64,000 nt of DNA from Alteromonas indica (lineage in GTDB: Bacteria > Pseudomonadota > Gammaproteobacteria > Enterobacterales > Alteromonadaceae), in NCBI GenBank assembly GCA_003056425.1, contig PYVY01000019.1:1-64000 (forward strand). Reading direction: 5' to 3'. The position numbers and the translations under genes were made by a program. Of this stretch, positions 1 to 8,261 are shown piece by piece. The notes beneath the pieces are model-generated. The model had not been told where the DNA came from, made no database searches, and saw nothing but the letters and a program-made list of their open reading frames with translations. Numbering within the stretch: position 1 is the first letter of the stretch; the number at the start of each line of letters is the position of its first letter.

Positions 1-419
1 ACTTCCAGTCAACTCATGCCTTAAAAGAAATATTCACAGATTTATTGAAGTGGATAATACCAACTGTTACTTTAGTTCCGACAAAGTCGCTCGGTAATTA
101 GACCGACATAATCCCTTGGTAATCACACTACTAAACGTAACAATGCTAGTACCGAGAGGCCAGTTTTGAATCAGTATCGATCATTTCTTACCGGCGTCTT
201 TTATTGCTAGGTACACAATTTTTCTTGTTAAATCATCGCAGGGAATATTTTTCATTTTTTGATGCCTTGCGGATACCGTTGTGTCAACTTCACCATTTAC
301 GTACACATTAGGAATTTTTCCAACAGCTATGCTTTGCTAACAATAACTGCATTTCAGTATTTTTCCTCCAACCGCTCAAACATCTAAACCTATCGATACT
401 TTAGTACTTGTGCTTCATT
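1..419. other. Left-edge stretch without a convincing gene
   Basis: This AT-rich stretch lies downstream of the WYL regulator and up to the window edge. No ORF with both a start and a ribosome-binding site is evident. The only hint of coding is a short minus-strand frame at 181-306, listed separately. No tRNA, terminator or repeat with a clear stem was seen. Confidence 0.5.
181..306 (-). other. Possible 41-residue ORF or gene remnant
   Basis: The minus strand is open from a stop at about 358 down to the TGA at 181-183. It could start at a GTG at 306 and reads as a plausible protein-like string ending in KIVYLAIKDAGKK. A weak GGA-containing stretch sits upstream of the GTG. It lies downstream of the WYL regulator on the same strand. 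No family was recognised; it may be a decayed fragment or chance reading. Confidence 0.15.
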
Positions 420-1340
420 TTAGATGTTGCTTGATTTTAAAAGCTTCAGCATTTCAGCATTTAAGAGTTTAAATTTATAAAATCTCGGAGTTTTATCCTC
501 TAACTTTTCCTCTCCATTTCTGCTATCGATAAACCATTCTTTTTCGATAATCCACTGGAATGCACAACGTACTGATGTGGTCATCTCGTTTTTGTTTTCA
601 GGGATACCAAAATCAGTTCTGATTCTGGCTTTTTGTGATTCACTTCTATCGGTATGAAGCTGGAGCTGAAGGGGAAGGATTAAATTCCATTCTTTGTCAA
701 AATCTAAGGTTTCATGGGATAGAGCTTTATATGTTTTCTCTCCAAAATGCTCAACAACATCAAACGCCCTTGAAAAATGGAAATTCTTAAAAAATACCTT
801 ATTTTCGTCGTCTCGATGATAACCTCTAAACATCCAATTAACCCCATCGTGCATCATTGCAAGAGGAATGATTGTTCGCCTATGATGATTATCACTGTTT
901 TCTGAACGGTACTCACAACTAATAGCGTATTTACCTTTAATTGCTCTTGTAATTTTCCCAATAAAATTAGTTGAGAGATTGTTAGTTACTTTCCCTATTT
1001 TTTCAAAGGGGATTATAGTTTTGGCCGGTAGAGAGAGTTTGTTCTTATTGAAACCATTAGCTAACATGCCTAATGCTGTTTCTGCGTCAAAATCTATGAG
1101 AGGTTCATAACTATCTCTTACAATAGCATTAGCTCTTACACTTCTGTTGTACACAATATTTCTTTTACAAATATTACTGTAATCAGCTAGAACTTTTGAA
1201 GCCGCCGCATCAGATAAATTGAACATTTCACCGATGTCAGAACGTTTAACGATACCAGTGAAGCGCAACATAAAGTCGATGTATGCAAGGCGATCTGCAG
1301 TATTTGTATATTGTTCTTTTAGGTCTTTATAGGTAAGCAT
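420..1340 (-). CDS. WYL-domain transcriptional regulator (BrxR/CapW-like)
   Basis: This 306-residue protein has the architecture of single-chain WYL regulators linked to phage-defence islands. Residues about 15-75 form a winged helix (SDIGEMFNLSDAAASKVLADY). The WYL fold follows at about 130-215 (AISCEYRSE, RRTIIPLAMM, VNWMFRGYH, FKNFHFSRAFDV), then a C-terminal dimerisation part. Its length matches the BrxR/CapW group, which repress BREX, CBASS and related operons and sense an unknown ligand through the WYL pocket. The gene faces left, so any regulated defence genes may lie beyond the window edge; within the window it is close to a PD-(D/E)XK-like gene. Family assignment comes from motifs; the partner system is inference. 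Confidence 0.7.
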   Translation of the reverse strand: MLTYKDLKEQYTNTADRLAYIDFMLRFTGIVKRSDIGEMFNLSDAAASKVLADYSNICKRNIVYNRSVRANAIVRDSYEPLIDFDAETALGMLANGFNKNKLSLPAKTIIPFEKIGKVTNNLSTNFIGKITRAIKGKYAISCEYRSENSDNHHRRTIIPLAMMHDGVNWMFRGYHRDDENKVFFKNFHFSRAFDVVEHFGEKTYKALSHETLDFDKEWNLILPLQLQLHTDRSESQKARIRTDFGIPENKNEMTTSVRCAFQWIIEKEWFIDSRNGEEKLEDKTPRFYKFKLLNAEMLKLLKSSNI

Positions 1341-1574
1341 TATCAGTATATCTAGTCATGTATGTGGCTTAAATACTACTTCACTAATGTCTTAGAGTCT
1401 ACTTTCGTATTTTGATTTCGGTCTTTGTTGTTGATTTTATGCTATTGAATTTTCATTTTCACTTATAAAAACTTTACGCAAGAATTGACTTGGTTGTTTT
1501 TTGATCGTAAGATTGATCATAGTTGGAGAATTGGTCTCTAACATATAGATCCTAATGAAGAAAGGAGGTTGTAT

Positions 1575-1745
1575 ATGGCAACTAACGGAAAAGTCGGTGA
1601 TAACCGCCGTTGCGGAGCTGTTCGAAAACGATCGCAAACTCAAACTGGTTCAGGTCACTGGGTCAAGCGTGATGCAAACACCGGACAATTTATGGACGTC
1701 AAAAGTGATCGGAAGCCGTTCAAAGGAGTTAGAAGGGAGAAATAA
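1575..1745 (+). CDS. Conserved 56-residue basic small protein (MATNG family)
   Basis: A 56-residue ORF starts MATNGKVGDNRR and ends KPFKGVRREK. It is preceded by AAAGGAGGT, a near-perfect Shine-Dalgarno, five bases before the ATG, and is followed at once by an intrinsic terminator. I recognise the pattern MATNG-GDN-R-GAV-RSQ-WVKRDA-TG-FMD-K-D-PFKGVR as a widespread small protein of unknown function found in many bacteria, often in accessory regions. It is rich in Arg and Lys, with no signal peptide or membrane segment. A longer overlapping frame from 1555 uses an ATG ahead of the Shine-Dalgarno and is rejected. It is probably an independent one-gene transcript. Confidence 0.8.
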   Translation: MATNGKVGDNRRCGAVRKRSQTQTGSGHWVKRDANTGQFMDVKSDRKPFKGVRREK

Positions 1746-1783
1746 AAAAGCACTTATCAGTGTTACTGAAAAGTGCTTTTTTT
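1746..1783 (+). terminator. Rho-independent terminator after the 56-residue ORF
   Basis: An inverted repeat AAAAAAGCACTT / AAGTGCTTTTTT with a loop of about 13 bases is followed by a T run. It starts directly after the TAA of the small protein gene. The A run on the other side means it could also stop minus-strand transcripts. Confidence 0.8.
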
Positions 1784-2021
1784 GTGAGGTGATTTATTTA
1801 TCTGCGCCAACAGAAAGAATAAGACACGACACTGAAGTGCTTGTCCATTGAAGAACAGCCTATCAATCTTTAAGAGTCATGATAGTACATGTCTTTGATG
1901 TTCACCTCAATATTTTGAGCCGTTTATTAGATAAAAATGTGGGAAGCGGTAAGTTTTTGCTCGGAATTAGCCTGTTTTTTAGGCTTATCCTATCTTAGAA
2001 AATTTATTGAGGTAACTACTA

Positions 2022-2444
2022 ATGAGTAGAAAAGATTTACTAAACGATATTACTAGTACTTTTCAGGGGCTTGGGTTTTCTGAAAATACTAACGAAAAGC
2101 CAATGACGTACCAACGAAATGTCAAATATCCGAGTATTTTCTCGGATAAAAGGGACTATGCACATTTTGTCGTTCATACACCAATACGCACAATTCAAGT
2201 TGTTGTTAAGTATCAAGAATCTGCCGGCACTGCTATAGAGAAACTTGGATATACAGTAATGGACGCGGCACGCTCTGCATACGATGATTACTTAGTCGTA
2301 TGTGGTGGATGTGAGCTATTGAAACATGACAGGGCCATTGAATTTTTAAATTCTTACCGGTCATCAGCACCTAAGCTGACTGCTATCACTGTGAAAGACA
2401 TTGTTGCTTTTATAGGTCCAGATTTAGGCCGTTATGCCGCTTAA
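2022..2444 (+). CDS. PD-(D/E)XK nuclease-like protein, possibly inactive
   Basis: The 140-residue protein contains IQVVVKYQESAGTAIEKLGY at about 65-84. This resembles the core of a PD-(D/E)XK family in which a strand ends in (E)CKYQ, followed by SGT and EK. The Lys and Gln are retained, but the position expected to be Glu/Asp reads Val, so catalysis may be lost or use another acidic residue. A following strand, DDYLVVCGGCELL, fits the fold. The start has a weak GAGGT upstream. It sits alone between the small protein and the recombinase module and is probably island cargo. It could be an orphan restriction-like or regulatory protein; the fold call is moderate. Confidence 0.45.
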   Translation: MSRKDLLNDITSTFQGLGFSENTNEKPMTYQRNVKYPSIFSDKRDYAHFVVHTPIRTIQVVVKYQESAGTAIEKLGYTVMDAARSAYDDYLVVCGGCELLKHDRAIEFLNSYRSSAPKLTAITVKDIVAFIGPDLGRYAA

Positions 2445-2457
2445 GTTAAGGAGCATG

Positions 2458-2481
2458 TAGTGTGCCGTTTCTGGCACACTA
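2458..2481 (+). terminator. Hairpin after the PD-(D/E)XK-like gene
   Basis: A perfect 9-bp inverted repeat TAGTGTGCC / GGCACACTA with a 6-base loop begins 14 bases after the stop codon. It lacks a T run, so it is a weak or factor-dependent terminator, or an RNA-stabilising hairpin. Confidence 0.5.
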
Positions 2482-2786
2482 CCATAATTACACATGTAGC
2501 AGGCCTATTTTCAGAAGGTACTGTCCTAATTGTCTTATGTTAATAGAAAATCTCTTCTTTAATGATCAGCAACCAATTAACCTAGTATGCTTTTACAGAC
2601 AAGTTCTTACGCACTAATGGATGCCAATGAGCTTCAATGAGAGTGCGAGCGCAGTATGTGCAATGAGAAACTGTCAGATTTGCGCAAGCTTTCTAGCAAT
2701 TTTGTTAAATCAAATGTTGCCTACTCCACACAAGCGTGTGAACACCAAGTTATTTCGATGTGACGATACAAGATAAATTAGACATG
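2482..2786. other. Intergenic region, nothing recognised
   Basis: This is about 305 bases between the hairpin and the end of the recombinase module. No ORF with a ribosome-binding site and no strong repeat were found. It may hold the terminator region of the minus-strand module. Confidence 0.4.
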
Positions 2787-3203
2787 CTATTCATTTGTTA
2801 ACTGGTACTCTAATTCTGCCACTCTCTGTTTGTACTCTTCGATGGTTAATGCAAAAGAATTGTGCTGGCTAGCCATATTGGATAGCCTTTCACGAAGCTC
2901 AGCTACTTCGCTCTTGTACTTTCTTTTCAATTTAATTTCTTTTTTGAGTCGTAACCTCAGTTTTGAAAGAGCGTCTGAGGAGTGTTCGGGTATCATACTC
3001 ACTGAATAGCTTTGTTTTTTTAAAGCCCAAATTTCTTCGACAATATCTTCGTAATAGTATATTGAACCGCTGCCTAGGCCTGCTTCCTCCTCAACCGCTT
3101 TAACCGAGAGCTTTTGGGAGTACGGGACAATTGTTGTGGCTTTATTCAGTATTCTGTCTAGAGCCTCTTCAATCCTCGCTCTCGTAACTTCTGATTTAGT
3201 CAT
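2787..3203 (-). CDS. Small HTH plus coiled-coil accessory protein of the recombinase module (TnpC-like)
   Basis: The 138-residue protein has an N-terminal helix-turn-helix (about 38-65: KLSVKAVEEEAGLGSGSIYYY) and a C-terminal Lys/Glu-rich coiled coil (SKLRLRLKKEIKL to the end). This is the layout of TnpC of Tn554 and of the small third proteins accompanying paired or tripartite tyrosine recombinases. The start is within ATGATGACTAA, which overlaps the stop of the upstream recombinase; the second ATG is preferred because GGGGGA lies four bases before it. An upstream extension with 32 more residues is only the recombinase gene read in another frame. Its role in directing or stimulating transposition is known for TnpC and is inferred here. 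Confidence 0.6.
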   Translation of the reverse strand: MTKSEVTRARIEEALDRILNKATTIVPYSQKLSVKAVEEEAGLGSGSIYYYEDIVEEIWALKKQSYSVSMIPEHSSDALSKLRLRLKKEIKLKRKYKSEVAELRERLSNMASQHNSFALTIEEYKQRVAELEYQLTNE

Positions 3204-5277
3204 CATTTCCCCCGTCTTGTTTGTACTCAGAAAATGGAATGTTAAAGAAGTGCATGACTCGCTCGGCTGCTTTAATTTGTGAAAGGTAATGGCTTTCAAT
3301 AGAACTAGAAAAAGAATCTATACTCTTAAGGTATTTTATCTGCTGGATACACTGTTGGTGTCTTATTGACCAGCCCTTCGCTTGTTCTTCATCTATTAAC
3401 TGATTTTCACATTTAAAACAATTTGCTGGTGAGGCGACCTTGCTCATTTGGCATTGATATCCTGCTAAGCAATAGGAGTGTAACGTTCCTACAAAGTCTA
3501 TTCTGCCAGCTTTAACGTGATTGTGAATTTCTTGCCAACTTTTATGCTCTGTTGGAATTGACCCTCTATCTTTCATTATTTCAAGGCCGCGCTTGCCAAA
3601 TAATTTATCTTTTCGGTTGTACCACTTAAAAACAGTTTCAGTAATAACTTCATTACGAACATTTTTTATCAATTCTGACAGCTCGCTATCGGTATTAATC
3701 CCTCTAAGTACTGCTGCCGCACCGCCTTCTTCGTACCACTCACTGGTTGGTATATCCAAATGTTTAAACTGTTCTTTAACGGCTATCGTGGAACAGAGGT
3801 TGTGGCGTCTTACAAATACGGCAAAAGTTCTTCGAAATTGATGAGAAGTAATGGGCCATATATATCCAAGTGCAATTTTTTTATTAGATAAAACAGAGTT
3901 TTGGTTTGGGTTGATCAAGTAAAATTCTTCAAGGGCCTCGTCATCTACAATTGCTCCTGCCTCTTTAGCTATCTCATTAAATTTGTTGCGAAAATGCCCT
4001 TCATAGATGATCTTTGGAGCTTCACTTTTCTTTGTTTGAGTAAGCCATAAACAACTCGCCTCGTGGTTTTTCATCGGGTCTGGATGATTGAACAGTTGTT
4101 CTCGCATATATTGCGTCAAGGCCTCAGCGAGTGAGATGGCGTCTCCTACGATAGTTGTTGTTACCCACTCAGATAGTTGTCCTCGTCCTTGTGTCATCTT
4201 GTGGTGGTATGATTGTACAGTGTGAATGATTTTACCGTTGTACGTTCTAGTCTTAAAACTATCGGGATGCAAAGAGTACAGTTCGCTGCGTCGCATTCCT
4301 GTAAATGCTGCGCAAACGATATAACAAGCGGCCTGGATTTTTGATAACCACGACTCAAATTGTCGCCAGGGTAAAATATGTTTTTCTAATGGCGTCCCTT
4401 GAAGATACAACTCAATAATGGATGAGTAGCTCTGAGGCTTAGCTTTATTTACCTCTACCCTATAGTCTGCGGAATTTGGGGTTAACCACTTCCAACTCCC
4501 GTCATTTATTTTGCGATCAACAACCTTTTTGCCTACTTCGTAATTTATGCGCAACTCTCGTATCAGTTCACTTAGCAAAACTCTATACGGATAGAGTTTT
4601 TCAATATAATCGATTGCTCTCGAATAAATTTTCTCCATGATACTTGTAGGCATAGCGTAAAACTGATTTGGTTTAGTCTTTTCAACCGCGCAGCATTCAA
4701 TTGCTAAGGCTTTCGTGCTTTGATCGGTAGGGATTACTAGGCCTATGGGAAGAATGTGATCCGCCCTTTGTACTTTATTCAACATGCTGAATATCTGGAC
4801 GGTGTTGCCATAACTGTATTGCAAAGATGTTAAGTATGTACAAAATTCATAAAACAAAACGGCATGCGACAGTTTGGAAATGCTAGCCCATTTCATTTTT
4901 TCCAAAAACTTATAGACTTGCAGCAACTTACTGTGCTGAAAGATAATTGTTGATGGCTTCAGTGGGTAAGAGTTCCCTCTGCCTGCATTAGTGTAAAGCC
5001 AAGAAAAACAAATCATTTTCAGCTCTGTAGCAAGTTCAAAAGAACTGATCTCTGAAAAAGTGATTTTATCCTTGTTGGTTATCTTTCTATCTATGTAAGC
5101 AGATAAAATCCACTCTTCATCGCCAAAGTAGCTAACTGTAGTCCCCGCATGGTCTTTAGTCACTGGCACGTTATCTAGATACTTGAAGTCCAACTTACTA
5201 TAGGATTCAAGTACTTTTTGAAAACCATCGAGGTTTTCATTCACTACATTTCCAGGAAGACTAAGAAGTATTTGCAT
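3196..5277 (-). CDS. Large tyrosine recombinase, third of the trio
   Basis: A 693-residue site-specific recombinase. Catalytic motifs of the phage-integrase fold are visible: first Arg in FTGMRRSELYSL, H-x-x-R in SHQFRRTFA, and a His then the Tyr nucleophile candidate in QFKHLDIPTSEWYEEGG. A C-terminal Cys cluster (CLAGYQCQ, ANCFKCENQ) looks metal-binding and is typical of the large recombinases of these modules. The start has AGAG a few bases upstream and lies 8 bases after the stop of the middle recombinase, and its 3' end overlaps the small accessory gene, so all four are co-transcribed. It probably acts together with the other two on the ends of the element. Confidence 0.8.
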   Translation of the reverse strand: MQILLSLPGNVVNENLDGFQKVLESYSKLDFKYLDNVPVTKDHAGTTVSYFGDEEWILSAYIDRKITNKDKITFSEISSFELATELKMICFSWLYTNAGRGNSYPLKPSTIIFQHSKLLQVYKFLEKMKWASISKLSHAVLFYEFCTYLTSLQYSYGNTVQIFSMLNKVQRADHILPIGLVIPTDQSTKALAIECCAVEKTKPNQFYAMPTSIMEKIYSRAIDYIEKLYPYRVLLSELIRELRINYEVGKKVVDRKINDGSWKWLTPNSADYRVEVNKAKPQSYSSIIELYLQGTPLEKHILPWRQFESWLSKIQAACYIVCAAFTGMRRSELYSLHPDSFKTRTYNGKIIHTVQSYHHKMTQGRGQLSEWVTTTIVGDAISLAEALTQYMREQLFNHPDPMKNHEASCLWLTQTKKSEAPKIIYEGHFRNKFNEIAKEAGAIVDDEALEEFYLINPNQNSVLSNKKIALGYIWPITSHQFRRTFAVFVRRHNLCSTIAVKEQFKHLDIPTSEWYEEGGAAAVLRGINTDSELSELIKNVRNEVITETVFKWYNRKDKLFGKRGLEIMKDRGSIPTEHKSWQEIHNHVKAGRIDFVGTLHSYCLAGYQCQMSKVASPANCFKCENQLIDEEQAKGWSIRHQQCIQQIKYLKSIDSFSSSIESHYLSQIKAAERVMHFFNIPFSEYKQDGGNDD

Positions 5278-5285
5278 CGTGCTCT

Positions 5286-6989
5286 CTAAAAGTTGTAATT
5301 TATACCTTCAGGCCAAATGGGGTGACGACCTTCCTGTTTGAGCTTTTTAGTTGCTTTACGGCGTACCTTCGGGTCAACGCTAAAAATACACAAGTCTATT
5401 TTTTCAACCAGTGAAGCAAAGTTTCTAACGAACTGAGAATGACTTTTATGGTCGATAATTGATTCTTCAATTACTTCCCGAAAGCTCATTAAGCACCAAA
5501 TATCCTCAACTTTTTCGATAATCACCTGATTGGGACAGTCAAAGCAATTCAAGATATCGGCGCAAGCCAAATGATCAACATCAAAGTGCATTGGACTTAA
5601 ATTCATTTTTCGTCTGTAAACACTAGCTTGTTTACCGAAAGGTGAAATGCATCCAGAGCCAAGGGCTGTCTTTTTAGAGTGCTTATTTAAATCACCATAC
5701 TTAGCAAGAAACTGCTCATAGGGGAGTACTTCAACATCCAGTTTCGATTTCGCATAGCTTTTCGCCTGGGCAAGGTCAGAACATCGTGCAACAGCTTCCA
5801 ATGTATGGGTGGCAGCTTGTAACTGCTTTTTATTTTCTATCGGATTACCCGTAGTATAGTGCTGACGAAGAGTATTTGGTGTATTGCCTAATAAAATAGA
5901 AGCGCCAGCATAGTCGCCTGTTAAATCTAAATATCGAGCACTACCAGTCGCCCTAAATCTCTTTGCCATAGGCCTAAGCGGTAGATTGTCATCTGTGTGT
6001 AGATTAAAAGTAGATTGAAGCCAAATACTAGTGGATCTTAAATGGCTTGGTTCAAGAGGCTTTAACTTGCCCCTACAAGCCATAAAAAACAAATGCTCAT
6101 TATTCGGCGCGATAGCGTGGCTCAACTGTAAAAGTTTCTTTATGAATCGCAGCGAATGTTTCGGTACATTTTGACGATTATTTTCTCCGATTGATATCGT
6201 TACGTACTTATTCGCCCTGGCTTTTAGAACGCTTTGCGAGTATATGCGCTCTTCGTTGAAGTTACTCTCCTTAAACTTTTTCATAGATAATAAGGACGTC
6301 ATGTTTCCCCAAGTAAAATAAGACATGAGGAAATAACCAAGTGAAAAACATTTTGTGATGGCCCCCGCAACTTCTATTCTCCGGGGCCCGAAAGCAATTT
6401 CAGCAGTTGCAACTCTTGGCTCTGTGTATAAATGCAGTTCTGGAGTGCTAAGTATTTGTTCAAAAAGCTTATTAAACGTTGAGTAGATTGGCTTTAAAAG
6501 GGACTTGAGTTCAGAGTCTGAATAGCCCTCAGTAGGGTTCAGTTCGCGTCTGAAAAGCCCTCTCGGAGAAAACCAATCCTTACAAGGTAACCCTAGTATA
6601 GTAAGCATGCACTTTATAGAACTTGTTCTTTTACGAGCTGTATTGACATTCAACGAGCCAAGCCTCACTTTTTCGACCTGATGCCTTTCCCACGCAATTA
6701 TGGAATCGTGAGTTTCCAAGTCGAGATTCGACGAATCTACAAATTTCACATATCTTACAAGGTCATTGACATATCCAAACTTCGTTCTGTCTGAGTAGTT
6801 TTGATCATCACGAAGAGCTGTAAACCAGCGTCGAACAAGCTCGTCTCTATTTGCATATATACCGCCAGTTAGTTCCTTTTTTAGCGGCACATTGAGGTAT
6901 CGAAATCTATTGAAGTCGAATTGCTGATACCGAGCTATCCCTACTTTCAAACTAATGATGAGGCTTTTATCTTGCTCAGATTGACTCAT
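5286..6989 (-). CDS. Tyrosine recombinase, second of the trio, with altered catalytic residues
   Basis: A 567-residue recombinase-like protein. The first Arg is in AFGPRRIEVAG, and the terminal Tyr is in TLRQHYTTGNP. The H-x-x-R box reads KRFRATG, so His is replaced by Lys, and the His/Trp before the Tyr is replaced by Asn in LLGNTPNTL. A Cys-rich C-terminus (CADILNCFDCPNQ) resembles that of the third recombinase. The ATG at 6989 is chosen over a TTG at 7004; it has GAAGAG upstream and overlaps the end of the first recombinase by 14 bases. Activity may depend on the partner recombinases. Family call is firm; the significance of the substitutions is inference. Confidence 0.75.
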   Translation of the reverse strand: MSQSEQDKSLIISLKVGIARYQQFDFNRFRYLNVPLKKELTGGIYANRDELVRRWFTALRDDQNYSDRTKFGYVNDLVRYVKFVDSSNLDLETHDSIIAWERHQVEKVRLGSLNVNTARKRTSSIKCMLTILGLPCKDWFSPRGLFRRELNPTEGYSDSELKSLLKPIYSTFNKLFEQILSTPELHLYTEPRVATAEIAFGPRRIEVAGAITKCFSLGYFLMSYFTWGNMTSLLSMKKFKESNFNEERIYSQSVLKARANKYVTISIGENNRQNVPKHSLRFIKKLLQLSHAIAPNNEHLFFMACRGKLKPLEPSHLRSTSIWLQSTFNLHTDDNLPLRPMAKRFRATGSARYLDLTGDYAGASILLGNTPNTLRQHYTTGNPIENKKQLQAATHTLEAVARCSDLAQAKSYAKSKLDVEVLPYEQFLAKYGDLNKHSKKTALGSGCISPFGKQASVYRRKMNLSPMHFDVDHLACADILNCFDCPNQVIIEKVEDIWCLMSFREVIEESIIDHKSHSQFVRNFASLVEKIDLCIFSVDPKVRRKATKKLKQEGRHPIWPEGINYNF

Positions 6990-8172
6990 ATAGCGACTCT
7001 TCAAGAATGGTATCTAGAAAGCTTGCTGCTTCTCTAACGTTTTTTTTACGCTCCAAGAAGTCGACGTACTTCCAAGTTGTTGCTTCACTACTGTGTCCCA
7101 TCCATGCCATCATTTGTGTTACTGCGTCTTTTTGCATCCCTATCTCTAAAAGCGATGCAAGGCGGTACGTACAGTACGTGGCTCTGAGGTCATGAGTGGT
7201 ATGAGAAAATAGCGAAGACGTTTCACGCTCAACAGCGTTTCTTAATCTTCTAAACGATTGCTGAACGTTGTTAGGACTAAATGGAGCACCTGATTTCGAG
7301 ACTAGCAAAAATGAACTATTGTTCTTTTTGAGCCTTAGCCTGCGCCTTTTTGATTTTGCATAGCCAACAAGTAGAGCTCTGAGGCTGGGAGAGATTTCGA
7401 CTTTTCTTTCTTTTCCATACTTTGTAGCTACACCATTCATCGGACCAATTTTCACTTCTGATTTATCGGAAAACTCAAGTTCCAACGCTAAACATAATGG
7501 GAAAGTACATGCTTCCTGTAATCTCAAACCTGATTGTACTTGCAAGAGTTGATGGATTATAAACTCTATGTTGAACGTGGAGAGTGCTTTCGCAAAGGGC
7601 TCTAGCTCATCTTTTGATAGCGGATTGAGTGATTGCACTCGCTCTTTTAAAGGAACTTTTACGCGAAGGTCCGTGCTACTGACAATGTAATGAGGGTTAA
7701 GATGATTCATCATTCCGGTGTTTCTGATTTTCACCATCTCGTAGTCAAATGGTTTACCGGATTCGTTAACGTTAAGAAATTTTTGGTGGATACACCACTC
7801 GTAAAACTTTACGACATGCCTCATGTAAAGAGATGCCGTAGAGAACTGGATTTGTCCTAGCCTTGCGTTTGTTAGTAAATTATCGTTTCTAAACCTATAG
7901 GTAGGTCTTAAATATTTAGCAGTCGGAAATTTATCCCAAGATAATGAGTTTTCTTCCAAGAAATTAAAGTAGCGCTTTAAAGCACGAACCGTGGAGTTTA
8001 AATCTTTCGCCTTCCTGTAGTTGACTAGATGATTTATCCAAAGATTTACAGGTGTAATATATTCGTGGTTTGAATAGTAAAAAGTTGGGATACCTTCCAG
8101 CTTAATATGCCCACTATTGGGTACCGAAAGGGGAAGCACAGAGAAGGGATTTGATTGAATCACGTAAGTCAT
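6976..8172 (-). CDS. Tyrosine recombinase, first of the trio (complete active site)
   Basis: A 398-residue integrase of the phage-integrase superfamily with an N-terminal SAM-like core-binding domain (about 40-160) and a C-terminal catalytic domain. The active-site set is visible: Arg in SGLRLQEAC, H-x-x-R in THDLRATY, His in WMGHSS and Tyr in TTWKYVDF. It is the first gene of the four-gene minus-strand module, nearest to gor, as usual for an integrase at an element boundary. Its ATG lies inside one arm of an 11-bp inverted repeat, so hairpin formation in the mRNA would cover GGGG and the start codon. Strong family call. Confidence 0.88.
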   Translation of the reverse strand: MTYVIQSNPFSVLPLSVPNSGHIKLEGIPTFYYSNHEYITPVNLWINHLVNYRKAKDLNSTVRALKRYFNFLEENSLSWDKFPTAKYLRPTYRFRNDNLLTNARLGQIQFSTASLYMRHVVKFYEWCIHQKFLNVNESGKPFDYEMVKIRNTGMMNHLNPHYIVSSTDLRVKVPLKERVQSLNPLSKDELEPFAKALSTFNIEFIIHQLLQVQSGLRLQEACTFPLCLALELEFSDKSEVKIGPMNGVATKYGKERKVEISPSLRALLVGYAKSKRRRLRLKKNNSSFLLVSKSGAPFSPNNVQQSFRRLRNAVERETSSLFSHTTHDLRATYCTYRLASLLEIGMQKDAVTQMMAWMGHSSEATTWKYVDFLERKKNVREAASFLDTILEESLYESI

Positions 8173-8216
8173 GTACTACCCCGAATGAATCTAAGAATTT
8201 CTAAAGGGTAGTACAT
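8171..8216. repeat. 11-bp inverted repeat overlapping the recombinase start
   Basis: ATGTACTACCC at 8171-8181 and GGGTAGTACAT at 8206-8216 are perfect complements separated by 24 bases. On the minus strand the second-transcribed arm contains the recombinase start codon and the GGGG ahead of it. It could be an operator for a dimeric repressor, a translational switch, or recombinase arm-binding sites near the element end. The 24-base spacer is too long for an ordinary core crossover site. Confidence 0.7.
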
Positions 8217-8261
8217 TTTCCAGAAAGTGCTCAGCTACAGTCTAACATTCCAGAACGCGAT

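Larger units (their letters stand above)
1..8245. mobile_element. Right end of a tripartite-recombinase integrative element next to gor
   Basis: The stretch carries three tyrosine recombinases plus a TnpC-like protein, and accessory genes of mixed type and lower GC than the gor side. Its right boundary must fall between the recombinase start (8172) and the gor stop (8262). The left boundary is outside the window or unrecognised; no direct repeat of the gor end was found to the left by eye. Resemblance to Tn554-type or RIT-type modules is by gene layout, not by sequence comparison. Confidence 0.6.

Noticed and set aside
1437..1643. 68-residue minus-strand ORF upstream of the WYL gene
   Set aside because: It is antisense to the conserved small protein, with no ribosome site.
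1555..1851. 98-residue plus-strand ORF
   Set aside because: Its ATG lies ahead of the Shine-Dalgarno that serves the conserved 56-residue protein in another frame, and it runs through the terminator.
8171..8216. Inverted repeat as the recombinase crossover core site
   Set aside because: The 24-base spacer is much longer than the 6-8 bases usual between inverted core-binding sites.
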